This document shows positions 1 through 13,100 of a stretch of 64,000 nt of DNA, one piece after another. The position numbers and the translations under genes were made by a program. The notes beneath the pieces were generated by a model. It was not told the DNA's origin, searched no databases, and saw only the letters and a program-made list of their open reading frames with translations. The DNA is taken from the NCBI GenBank assembly GCA_009649675.1, contig WJPL01000002.1:186001-250000 (forward strand). Direction: 5' to 3'. This DNA comes from Alphaproteobacteria bacterium HT1-32 (GTDB lineage: Bacteria; Pseudomonadota; Alphaproteobacteria; Rhodospirillales; HT1-32). Each line of letters begins with the position of its first letter. Position 1 is the first letter of the stretch.

Positions 1-1130
1 TCCGGGGATGGTGATGACAATCTCACCGGCTCTGATAATTCCGACACCATTCTGGGCGGTGCCGGAGACGATACGATCTTCGGCTCACTCGGCGATGACT
101 CGCTGAATGGTGAAGGCGCCTCAGACGAGAACACCCTCAGTTATGATACCGGCGCAATCACGTCCGGAGTCACGGTTGATATGGCCAGCGCAACCGTAAC
201 CGGCGACGGGTTTACCGATAGCTTTGCCAATTTCGGCAAGATTGTCGGCTCCAATTCCGTCGATACCATGCTCGGCTCGACTGGCGCAGACTCCCTTAAC
301 GGGCGCTCCGGGAATGACATTATTGACGGCGGTGCGGGCAATGACCGTCTTGCCGGTGAAGGCGGCGAGGACTCCCTCCGGGGCGGCGCAGGTGATGACA
401 GCCTGACCGGCGATGCCAACGACGATATTCTCGATGGTGGTGCCGGAAATGACACCCTCGAAGGCGGTACCGGCGACGATATACTGTTTGCCGGTGCAGG
501 TGACGATGTCATTGACGGCGGCACGGGAACCGACTTCGTTTCCTACAGCGATGCGACCTCTGGCATCACTTTCTCGACGACGGAAGGTATTGCAGCAGTC
601 AGTGGATTTGGCACAGATGCACTGACTGATGTTGAAGGCGTCATCGGGACGAACTTTGCCGACACGATTACAGCGGGTGGCGGCATCGATACGGTTCGTG
701 CGGGCAGCGGCGATGATTCCATCGGTGTTGCGGGATCAACCTTCAATGGGGTGCTGGATGGTGAGGCGGGCAACGATACCCTCAGCCTGTCCGGTGTCAC
801 TTCAGGCAGCGCGACCCTGCTGGGCGGGGCCGGTGACGATGATCTCAGCGGTGGTGACGGGAACGAGAAACTGGATGGCGGCAGCGGCAATGATACGCTT
901 CGCGGCAGCGCCGGTGACGACACGATGGATGGTGGCGCAGGCACCGCTGACGTTGTTGATTACAGTACGGTAACCGACGGCCTGACCGTCAACTTCGGCT
1001 ATGGCGGCGGGCAGCAGGTCACGTCCGGGCACGGAACTGATACCCTTGTTAACCTTGAGGTACTCGTCTCCGGTTCCGGTGACGATACGCTGACTGTGTC
1101 TTCTTCCGGAACGACGGTTCAGGCCGGTGC
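1..1130 (+). repeat. RTX adhesin long module, copy 1
   Basis: This segment of the adhesin gene corresponds, in the same domain order, to 4620-5560. Both copies have the run FGSLGxDSLNGEG, then a SGxTVD segment with TVTGxGFTDSFAxF, an RTX stretch, a GFGxDxLxDxEGVIGxxFxDT segment and a final DYSxxTxGxTV...xIEVLV motif. The similarity is visible at the nucleotide level, so this is an intragenic segmental duplication and not just shared nonapeptides. Confidence 0.7.
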
Positions 1131-4100
1131 GGGTAACGACACTGTCCGCGGCGGTGATGGCATTCATACGCTGGATGGTGGCTCGGGCACGGATACCCTT
1201 GATTACAGCATGGTTGGTACCGGGGCGGTTACGGTCGATCTGGCCAATGGCACGGCAGAACATAACGACTTCACCGATGATCTGTCCGGTTTTGAGGTTG
1301 TCGTTGGCTCTGACGATGATGACGTGATCACCGGCTCTGACGCGGGCGACAGCCTGCTGGGCGGATATGGCTGGGATACAATCTCCGGCGGTGCCGGCGA
1401 TGACGATATCGAGGGTGGTTCCGGCCGGGACAATCTGAGTGGCGGTGCTGGCAGCGATACCCTGTCCGGCGGCTCCGGGAACGACCAGATTGATGGCGGT
1501 GCCGGTGACGATACGCTGCTTGGCGGCAGCGGCAGCGATACCCTGACCGGTGGCACCGGTAATGACCAGATCGATGGTGGTGCCGGGAGCGACGTTGTCA
1601 CCTATGCCGGCAATCAGGCTGATTATACTGTCACCGACATTGGTAACGGTGCTTTCACGGTGGTGGATAATGTCGGCAATCTCGGTACGGATACGCTGAC
1701 AGGCGTCGAATCGATTGTGTTCAACGACGTTACCCAGACGTTTATTTCTTATGACCTCACAGGCACCTCCGGTAATGACGTTCTCACCGGCGGCGAACTC
1801 GGGGACACTCTTCAGGGGCTCGGTGGCGACGATACGCTGACCGGTAATGACGGTGGCGATACGCTGGATGGCGGCTCGGGTAATGACTATCTCGATGGCG
1901 GTGCCGGTGATGACAGCATTACCACGGGAACCGGCGATGACAGTGTTGATGCCGGTGCCGGTAACGACAAAATCTATATCGATTCAACCAATACCGGGAC
2001 CTACTCGATTGAGGGTGGCAGCGGGAGTGACACTGTCATTATCGACAGTGCCCGCGATGACTGGGTCATCGTTCCGCAGGGTGGCCAGAACCCGAACGTT
2101 TCGGTGGGTCTCCGGAATGAAAATACGGGTGTCACCCATATATTCGAAGGCGTCGATGTCTTTGAATTTTCAGACGGGAGCTTTAATACCGCAAGCACGA
2201 CCTTCGCGCCTTTTGAGACAGATGACAGCCGTCTCGGCGGGTTCGGTGACGATATCATTAACCTCGGCGGTGGCAATGATACTGCCGATGGTGAATTCGG
2301 CGATGATACGATTGATCTGGGAAGCGGCGATGATACAGCGCTGCATTTCGGCGGTGAAGGTGATGACACGATCATCGGCGGCGCTGGTGACGACACCCTG
2401 ATTCTGAACGCGCCGCCGACCAATGGTGGCGATATCACACTCAGTTCAGCCTATCGCACAGGCAATGACCTGATACTGGAACTTGATGACGATACGCTGA
2501 CCCTTGCGGGCCATTTCGACGGCACGAACGCGGTTGAGAACATCACCATCAATAATGCGCCCTATAAACTGGCAACCGGCGACACCGGGACGTCCGGCGA
2601 TGACATCATCGCAGGTACAACCAACGATGATACGCTGACCAGTGGCGGTGGTGATGACACGATTTACGGTGCTGACGGCAGCGATACAGCTGTATTTGCA
2701 GGAAACCTCTCCGATTATACGCTGACCACGGAACATGACAGTGAAACAGGCCCGGACCTTGGCGGCTTCACACTGACCAGTGCTTCTGCGCGGTCTGTCC
2801 TGACGGGCATCGAGGTCCTCACTTTTGATGATACGACGGTCAGTGTCTCCGAATTCACCGCCCTGGATACAGTCGGCGATGAGACAGGCGAACTGCTGAC
2901 CGGGTCCCGTGTCGGCGATACCATCGACGGTGCCGGTGGTGCGGACACCATTCTGGGCGGCAGTGGCGACGATACGCTGCTTGGTGGTGACGGTGCGGAC
3001 ACCATTACAGGTGGCCTCGGCGCAGATACGGTTGAACTAGGCGCCGGTGCGGATACGGTTCTCTGGTCGTCCGGCGACGGCAATGATTCCATCGCGGACA
3101 GCGGTGTTGATAATGACAGCCTGATCATTGCCGGTTCGGTGAATATTTCCGATGCCACGCAGAGCGGCGATGATGCGGTCATCACCCTGACATCGGGTGA
3201 AACCCTGACAATCAAGGATCAGTTCACGGGCGATCAGGCAATCGAGACGGTGGTCCTCGACAGCCTTGGTACGACGCTCGGCCTGCGGCAGGATATCACG
3301 GGAACCTCCGGTGATGACCTGATCATCGGCGACAATATGGTGAACAACCTCGATGGCGGTGCCGGTGATGACTATCTGTTCGGCAATGCCGGGGCGGATT
3401 CACTCCTTGGCGCAGCTGGCGATGACCTGCTCGATGGTGGCGCGGATGCGGACTATCTGGATGGTGGTTCCGGCAGTGACACCCTTAAAGGGGCAGATGG
3501 TGATGATACTCTCATCGGGGCGGCTGGCGATGATACACTGGAAGGCGAGGCCGGTGCCGATACGCTGAACGGCGGGTCAGGCAGCGACACCCTGATCGGT
3601 GGTGCAGGTGCTGATACGCTTGATGGTGGTGCCGGTGATGACCTGCTGCAGGGCGGAACCGGTGCCGATACGCTGAAGGGCGGCGCGGGCAATGACACGA
3701 TCGACAGCGATGCCAGCGACACCATCATCTATAATGGCAATCTTGCCGATTACAGCGTTACAGATCACGGCGACAGCCTGACGATTACCGATAATGTCGG
3801 GTCGGATGGCACAGATACGATCCTCAATCTGAACGGCACGCTGGTTCAGTTCGGCGATGCCACTGTCACGGCTGGTCCGGGGATCGACAGCGTCGGCGCC
3901 AGTTCAAATGACGTGATCGTCGGGTCACTGGTCGACGATACGCTGAATGGCGACAGCGGTAGTGATACTCTGTTCGGTGCTCACGGCGATGACAGCCTGA
4001 TCGGCGGCGATGGCGGCGATACGCTGGATGGTGGTCGTGGCAATGATGTTCTGACGGATGATGGTGGCAACGACCGCTATGTCTATGACAGCGGGGACGG

Positions 4101-7100
4101 TAACGACACAATCATCGATTCAACCGGGAATGATGTTCTTGAACTGAACGGCGTTACGCTGGCCGATGCCACGATCTCGAATGATACGGTGACACTGACG
4201 CTTGGCGACGGCGCGGTTATCGAGATTCGCGATCAGCAGGGCAATGAAACGTCGGCTATCGATTCGGTAGACCTGGACGGCACCACATTTGATCTGGTGG
4301 TGGGGGCTGACGGCGGTCAGGGCCAGGGCGGCCCGGAAATTGTTGTCGGTGATAGCACGGATGAGTCGCTGACCAATGGTGTTGGTGCCGGCTATATATT
4401 TGGTGGTGCCGGAAACGATACGCTTGTAGGCGGCGCCGGAAATGACACGCTGAACGGCGGCGCGGGTGATGGTGATGTTGCCGACTATTCGGGCTCTGCC
4501 GGGGCCGTCTCTGTTGATCTGTCTGACACGGGCGCGCAGTCGATCGGCGGCGGTGAAGGTTATGATGTCCTGTCCGGTATTGAGGTTCTGAAGGCCGGAG
4601 TTCATGACGATACGCTGAAAGGTTCCGATGGTGACGAGACCATTCTGGGCGGCAGCGGCGACGATTTTATCTTCGGCTCACTGGGTAATGACTCGCTGAA
4701 TGGTGAAGGTGAATCCAGCGAAGATATTCTCAGCTATGACGACAGTGCCTTTACGTCCGGCATCACCGTTGATTTCGCGGCTTCGACCGTCACCGGAAGC
4801 GGGTTCACCGACAGCTTTGCAGATTTCGAACGCATTATCGGTACAGACCATGCCGATACTGCTGTCGGCTCGACCGCGAATGACACCTTCCAGGGTGGCG
4901 ATGGCGACGATGTTTTTGACGGTGCCGGTGGCAATGATGAAATGCGCGGCGATGGCGGTAATGACACTTTCCTGGCGAGTGCCGGGGATGACTACCTGTA
5001 TGGTGGTGCCGGTACGGATTACCTCTCTTATAAAAACGCGACTGCTGGCGTGGATGCCTATGTCAGCGACAGTGAAGCGGATGTTACCGGGTTCGGTTCT
5101 GATGTCCTGCAGGATATTGAAGGTGTCATCGGTTCGGACTTCGGAGACACGCTTACAGCCGGGACCGGCATTTCACTGGTTCAGGGCGGAGATGGCGACG
5201 ATACAATAATTGGTGGTTCAGAGAACGCGACCCTCAGCGGTGGCGCTGGCGATGACACGATAAATGCCGGTTCCGCCAACAGCACGCTGGAAGGCGGCTC
5301 CGGTAATGACAGCCTGATCGGCAGCAGCGGCAATGACCTGATTATCGGTGATTCCGGCAATGATACGATAGATGGCGGTTCGGCCAGTGATACGCTGGAT
5401 TATTCAGCTGCGACCAGCGGTGTGACGGTCGACCTCACCAACACATCTGCCCAGACTATCGGCGGCGGGATGGGATCAGACGTGATCTCGAACATCGAGG
5501 TTCTGGTTGGGTCTGATTTCAATGACACACTGACCACCAACGGCGGCACCCTGATCGGTGGCGACGGAGATGACTCGCTGATCGGTGGTACCTCCAGCGA
5601 CACGATTGTCTTCAGCGGAAATGTGGCAAACTTCTCCGTGGTCAGTGTTGGCGGTGTTTATCGTGTGATCGACAATGTCGGTTCGGGTGGAACGGATATC
5701 CTGTCCACCAATGTTGATGCGGTTGTCTTTGACGATACCGTCGGCTCCATTACCGATTTCCTGACGCTGAACACCTTTAATAACGGATCAGGGGACAGCC
5801 TGTTCAGCACGGCCGGAAACTGGACCTTCAATACCGTCCCGTCTTCGGGTGACGATGTTTCCATCGGTTCCGGTTCTGCGGTTCTGAACAGCAATGTAAC
5901 TGTTGGTGGTTTTGCCATCGCCAATGGCGCGACACTGGATAAAGGCACGTTTAATCTCACAACCAACGGCAGCGGCACGGTTGAAGATGGCGGCACCCTG
6001 GCCGGCGCCTTTGGCAGCCTTGATGGTGGCGGTACGCTGTCGAACAGCGGTCTGGTGGACATCACCGGGAATGCCACCAGCGACTGGGCGATTACGAACA
6101 ACTCTGACGGCGTCATCGAGATCAGTGGTAACAGTCTGCTCCGCGTCGAAGGTTCGCTGACCAATGCCGGTGAGGTCAGGCTGACCAATGTCGGCCGGCT
6201 GCTCGGTGAAGACGCAAGCGTTATCCAGAATGACGGAACCATCACAGCGGGCGGAACGGGCACAGATACGATCCGGATTTCCGACACGGCAAGTTTCATA
6301 AATAACGGCCGGATTGATGCAGATACTGACCTGCAGTTTGACGTCTTCTCGACCTCAACGCTCGATCTGTCCGGTGGCACCATTGATATCACCGGAAACG
6401 ACATAACCTTCAATGCCAGTTCGGGGGCTTCTATCCTGCTCGACGGGACAGAAGTGTTTGCTGGTAACACCGACGATACGGTCAGTTTTGCAAGTGACCC
6501 GAGGCTGTTCCTGTCCGGTAATGTGACCTGGTCTGCATCAGCCCCCGTGCTTGATTTCAGCGGGACCGTACGGGTTGATGATGACGGTACGCCCCGCAGC
6601 TTTACCTACCAGGGCGACGACCTCGTGCTGGCCAGCGATTCGTTCCTTGCCGGTGTCTCCGTCGAGAACGAAGGGACGATGACGGCCACGGGTACGGCCT
6701 TCTTCGGTGATACCTTCACCAACGATTCAACGGGTATCTTCAATGTTGATGCGACGGTGCTGGGGCTCGATGTTACTGCCAGCCTGGACGGCGGCGGAAC
6801 GAATGCCGGTACCATCAACCTGATCGCGAATGAGGTTTCGACGGATGACCGGGCTGCCATCTACATCGACGGTGGCGATACTTTCACGTCGACCGGTCAT
6901 ATTGCCTCCAGCGGTGCAGGCATTGATGACAACGCGATCCTGACGGATGGTACCTTCATCGGCGGTGGTACGGTTGATGTTGATCATGACCTCGATTTTT
7001 CGATTGCTACCACAGGGGTTATCGACGTCACCGCGACGACGCTGGATATCGCCAGTGGTAAGACGCTGACCTTCAACGGTTTCTCTGGTTCGAAAGTCAT

Positions 7101-10100
7101 TCTTGATAATGCTGTCGTCCTCACGGATATCGCCGATGCCACCGTCGAATTTGACGGAACTGTCGAGATCGAACTCGAAAGCGATTTAACATGGGCGGCG
7201 GCTGATCCGGTTCTTTCTTTCACCGGCAACGTGACCATGGATGACGACGGATCGGCCAGATCCTTCACCTATCAGGCTGACGATCTGGTTCTGTACAGCG
7301 ATACCTTCCTTGCCGGTGTTTCTGTCGAGAATGAAGGAACGATGACGGCAACGGGTACGGCCTTCTTCGGGGATACCTTCACGAACGATGCAACGGGCAT
7401 CTTCACTGTTGACGCAACGGTCCGGGATGTGGATGTGACGGCCAGTATGGCCGGTGGCGGATCGAATGCCGGCACGATCAATCTGATCGCGAATGACGGT
7501 ACAGTTGACGATCATGCATCCATTTTCATCGAGAATGGTGAAACATTCACCTCTTCCGGAGTTTTGCAATCCGGCGGGTCAGGTAATGAAGCCAACGCAG
7601 TACGTACAGATGGCACGTTCGTCGGCGGCGGGACCATTGATGTTAATCACGACCTGGACTTCTCGATTGCCAGTGTCGGGGTTGTAGATGTCACGGGTTC
7701 AACCATCGATATTTCCAGCGGTGAAACACTGGCCTTTTCCGGGATATCCGGAGGCAAGGTAATCTGGGACAACAGCGTTGTCGTTACTGCTACACCAACG
7801 GCGTTTGTTGATTTTAACGGAACAACTGAAATCGAGCTGGCGAGTGATGTGACCTGGGGGGCCTCGGACCCGGCACTTACGTTCTCCGGTAATGTTACGG
7901 TCGACGATGACGGTACTCCCCGGACCTTCACTTATGCCGGTGACGATCTTGCTCTGGGCAGTGACAGCTTTGCGGCAGGTGTGGTCTTCCAGAATCAGGG
8001 CTCGGTTTCTGTTGTGGGCTCGTCGACTTTCGGGGACAGCATTTCCAACAGTGGCAATTTCACGGTCACAACGGTTCCGGGGGATGCGAGTATCGCGGCT
8101 TCTTTGCTGGGCGGCGGTACGAATACCGGGACGATAGAACTGGTCGCCAATGATGGTGTTGTCGATGACGGGGCTTCGGTTTTCGTTGATGACGACATGA
8201 CGCTGACCTCAACCGGCAGCATCCTGTCTTCCGGTGACGGCACTGTGGCTAATGCAATTCGTGTTGATGGTGTTTTTGAAGGTGGCGGTACGGTCGATGT
8301 CGACCATAATCTCGATATCTCGATTGCCAGTTCCGGGGTCATTGATATTGCTGCGACGACGCTGGATATCGCCAGCGGTCAGACACTGACCTTCAACGGT
8401 TTCTCGGGTTCGAAGGTCATCCTCGATGATTCTGTCGTTCTCACAGATGTTGCCGATGCCGCTGTTAATTTCACCGGGACAGTCGAGATTGAACTCGAAA
8501 ATGACGTCACCTGGGCGTCAGGCGACCCGGCCCTGAATTTCAGCGGTAATGTTACGGTTGATGATGACGGTTCGGCACGGATCTTCAGCTATGCCGGTGA
8601 CGATCTTGTTCTGAACAGCGATGTTTTTGCCGCTGGCGTTACGCTGGATAATGACGGAACTCTCACGGCCTCCGGTTCGGTCAATCTGAATGACAGCTTC
8701 ATTAATGACGGGCTGTTCAGCATTAATTCATCCATCACGGGTGGCGATGTAAATGTATTGCTGAATGGCGGTGGCACCAACGCCGGTACCATCAACCTGA
8801 TCGCCAATGATGATGCTTCAGATGACCGTGGTCGTCTGTATGTGGCATCCGGACAGAACCTGGCCAATACCGGCACGATCCTGTCATCCGGTGCCGGTAC
8901 TGACGCCAATGTGCTGGAAATTGCGGGCAGCATGGATGGTGCAGGCCTGATCGATGTTGACTATGACCTTGATGTATCGCTGATCAGCGGCGGCGTCGCC
9001 GACGTCTCATCGACAACGCTGGATGTTGCTACGGGTGCAACCCTGACGTTCCGTGGTGCCAACAATACCTCTGTACTGGAAGTCAGCGATCTGACCGAGG
9101 TCAGCGGCGCATCGGATGGTACCGTTGATCTGGCGGGCACCATCAAGATGCAGCTAAATGGTGATGTTGACTGGACTTCCGGCGACCCGGCGCTGAATTT
9201 TAGCGGTAATGTGACCATAGATGATGACGGTTCAGCCCGCACCTTTACCTATGCAGGCGATGACCTTGTTCTCAACGCCGATACCATTCTGGCCGGAGTT
9301 TCATTTGTTAACGACGGAACCATCTCGGTTTCCGGCAGCACTTTCTTCGGCGATAGCTTCACGAACAACGCCGGTGCGACGCTTGATCTGAATACCGCAC
9401 TGACGGGCGGATCCGTAAATACGTCGCTCGATGGCGGCGGTACGAACGCGGGGATGATCATTCTGACGGCCAATGATGACGCCTCCGATGACCGGGCGCG
9501 GCTGATGGTCTCCACGGGTGATACATTGACCTCGTCGGGCACGATTTTATCGGATGGTGCGGGGACATCGGCTAATATCCTTGATATTGACGGTACGCTG
9601 ACGACCAGCGGGTTGCTGGATGTTGACCATGATCTGGACATCGATGTCGGATCCTCCGGCAGCGTCACGCTGGGTGGCACAACCAATGTCGCACCGGGCA
9701 CGACGCTGGATATTCAGGGGTCCGGTTCCGGTGTCACCAATACGGGAACGTTTATCCTTGATGGCAGCCTGACCGTGGGGGCCAGCACCAGCTTTACCAA
9801 TGAAGGCACCTGGACGGTAAACAGCGGTATCGATAATGCCGTTGTGACCGGTAATGCGGTGTTGGGTAATGGCAGCCTGGTGCAGATGGATATTCAGGGG
9901 ACGACATCTGGCACAACCTATGATGTGCTGACGGTGTCCGGGTCGCTTACGCTGGACGGTACGCTGAATGTCACGACGTCGGCATTCACGCCTTCAGCCA
10001 GCGATACATTCAATCTTATCTCGGCAGGTTCGCTCTCTGGCGGATTTGATGAACTGACCGGCCTCGATTTCGGGACGACGGTTACCTATCAGGTCAATGT

Positions 10101-13100
10101 CAGCGGCTCGGCCGTGCAGTTTGTGGCGGTCAATGTCAGCTTCCTTGGTGATGGCAGCGGCAATACAGGAACCGGCAGCGCCAGCCAGGATGTCATGATG
10201 GGTCTCGGCGGCGATGATACGCTGACCGGCGGTGGCGGTGCCGATATCCTGTTCGGTGGCGCTGGTAATGATACGCTGATTGCCGGTGACATCGCTTTCA
10301 ATCGCATGGATGGCGGCGACGGTTTCGATCAGCTCCAGCTGTCTGGCAGCTACGATCTGACGAGCATTGCGAATTACAAGATCGATAACATCGAAGCGTT
10401 GAATCTGGGTGGTGGCAATGACTCCATTCTGATTGATGCGGATATGGTGAAGGGTTTCACGGACGGCGTGAATACGGTGACCGGCCAGTCCGGCGATCTG
10501 TTCATCTTTGGTGACAGCTCTGACACAGTCAGCTTCGGGACGGAAAGCTGGAGTTTCACCGGCACCGAAGATCATGACACAGACGGTAATGCCTCTGATG
10601 AAACCTACGATGTCTGGACCAATGGCGATGCAACTGTCCTGCTGAGCCAGACGATCAATGCCACCGGGCAGGGGCAGTATCTTGTCGGTACGGGCTCCAG
10701 CGACACGCTGGAAGGCGGTCTGTTTGATGACACGCTTCTGGCCTCGGGCGGCGATGATACGCTGATCGGAAATGCGGGCAATGACACGCTGAACGGTGGT
10801 GACGACAACGATACGCTGTATGGCGGTGACGGGGACGACAGCCTGGTTGGCTGGAACGGCAATGACACGCTTTACGGTGACGCCGGTAACGACTCCCTGC
10901 TTGGCGGGGTCGGTAACGATACGCTGGATGGCGGTGCTGGTGACGATTCACTCGATGGTGAAACCGGGAATGACCTTCTGAACGGAGGTGACGGTAATGA
11001 TATCATCGAGGGTGGTGCCGGTCAGGATGTTCTCAACGGTGATGCTGGTAATGATGACCTGGATGGCGGGGCGGGCCAGGATACGCTCTACGGCAATGCC
11101 GGGAATGACACCCTCGACGGCGGGGCCGAACGGGATACGCTTTACGGCGGCAGCGGCAACGATACGCTGATTGGCGGCACGGAAGATGACTATCTTTATG
11201 GCGAGGCGGGTAACGACAACCTCAATGGGGGTAGTGACGATGACACACTTGATGGTGGCAGTGGTGATGACATCCTGCTGGGTGATGCCGGTAATGACTC
11301 GCTGATCGGCGGGGCCGGTAACGACACGCTTGATGGTGGTGCCGGTGAGGATAACCTCCATGGTGGTCTCGGGAATGATACGGTTTCCGGTGATGCAGGT
11401 GATGATACGCTTGATGGCGGGTCGGGTAACGACACGGTGTTTGGCGGCTCCGGCAACGACGAGATCGATGGCTCGACGGGTTCGGATATCCTGTATGGCG
11501 AAGCCGGTGACGATGATCTCGACGGCGGGCTTGGTGATGACACGCTGTATGGTGGCGATAACGAAGACCTGCTGAAAGGCAATGCCGGCAATGATACGCT
11601 TTATGGTGGTGCCGGGGATGACAGCCTGCAGGGCGGCTCTCTCGATGATGTACTCTACGGTGATGCCGGTGAAGATTCGCTGATTGGCGAGGTCGGTAAC
11701 GATACGCTCTACGGTGGCGCTGATAATGACATTCTGAATGACACCAGCGGCACGAATACACTGGATGGCGGCACCGGGAATGATTTGCTGACTGCCGGAG
11801 TGGGGAATGACTCGCTGTCAGGTGGCGATGGCAATGACACCATCAACGCGGGTAGCGGTGACGATTCTATCGACGGCGGGTCCGGCGAGGATGAAATTTT
11901 TGCCGATAACGGCAATGATACCGTCTCTGCCGGTGCAGGTGACGACACTGTCTATGGCGATAATGGCAACGACCTCATCATGGGCGATGCCGGTAATGAC
12001 AGCCTGCTGGGTGAGAGTGGTAATGACACCATCTATGGGGGCGCCGGGGTTGATGAAATCAGCGGCGGGTCTGGTCAGGATACGATTGATGGCGGTACCG
12101 GCAATGACAGCCTGATCGGAGAGGGTGGCGACGACACCCTCTTTGGTGATGCCGGTAATGATGAAATTTCCGGTGGCGATGATGATGACTCGATTGATGG
12201 TGGTGCCGGCAATGACGAACTCTACGGTGACGCAGATGACGACAGCATCGCCGGGGGCACCGGGAATGACGGTCTTTATGGCGGTGACGGAAATGACTGG
12301 CTTGATGGTGGCACCGGGGCTGACACGCTTGAAGGTGGTGAAGACGACGACACGCTGCTTGGTGGTTCAGGTAATGACAGGCTTGAAGGTGAGGGTGATG
12401 AAGACACCCTTGATGGCGGTGCCGGTGATGATACGGTCGATGCCGGCCTGGGCGATGATGTCATCTTTGGCGGCAGCGGTGGCAACGACAGCCTGATCTT
12501 CGATGGCGGTACGGATACGCTGACCTATGAGAACCTTACCAGTGCCATCACATATGACTTTGACGCCAGCAACCGGGTCTCCTACAGCGGGGGTAATGAC
12601 ACCCTGGCTGACAGTGCCTCTGCCGGAAATATTCAGGTTGAGGTAATTACGGGCTCCAGCGCCGGTGACACGATGCTGGGCAGTTCCACGGTTGATACAG
12701 ACATCACCATAAATGCCGGTGCCGGACACGATACGGTTGAAGGCCGGGCCGGTGATCAGGTTATCAATGGCGATGCTGGCGATGATACGCTTGATGGTGG
12801 CGCTGACCGCGATGTGCTGAATGGTGGCAGTGGCAATGATACGCTGCTCGGCGGTACCGACTGGGATACACTGTCCGGCGGTACCGGAAATGACCTGCTG
12901 GATGGCGGTACGGGGCGCGACTCGCTGTATGGTGAGGCCGGAAATGACACCCTGCTTGGTGGCACGGACAATGATACGCTGGATGGTGGTGCCGGAGACG
13001 ATACGCTGAATGGCGGTCTGGGTACGAACACGATTGATGGTGGTTCTGGCAATGATACCCTGATCGTCAGCGGCAACTATGCCGACTACACGCTGACCGG

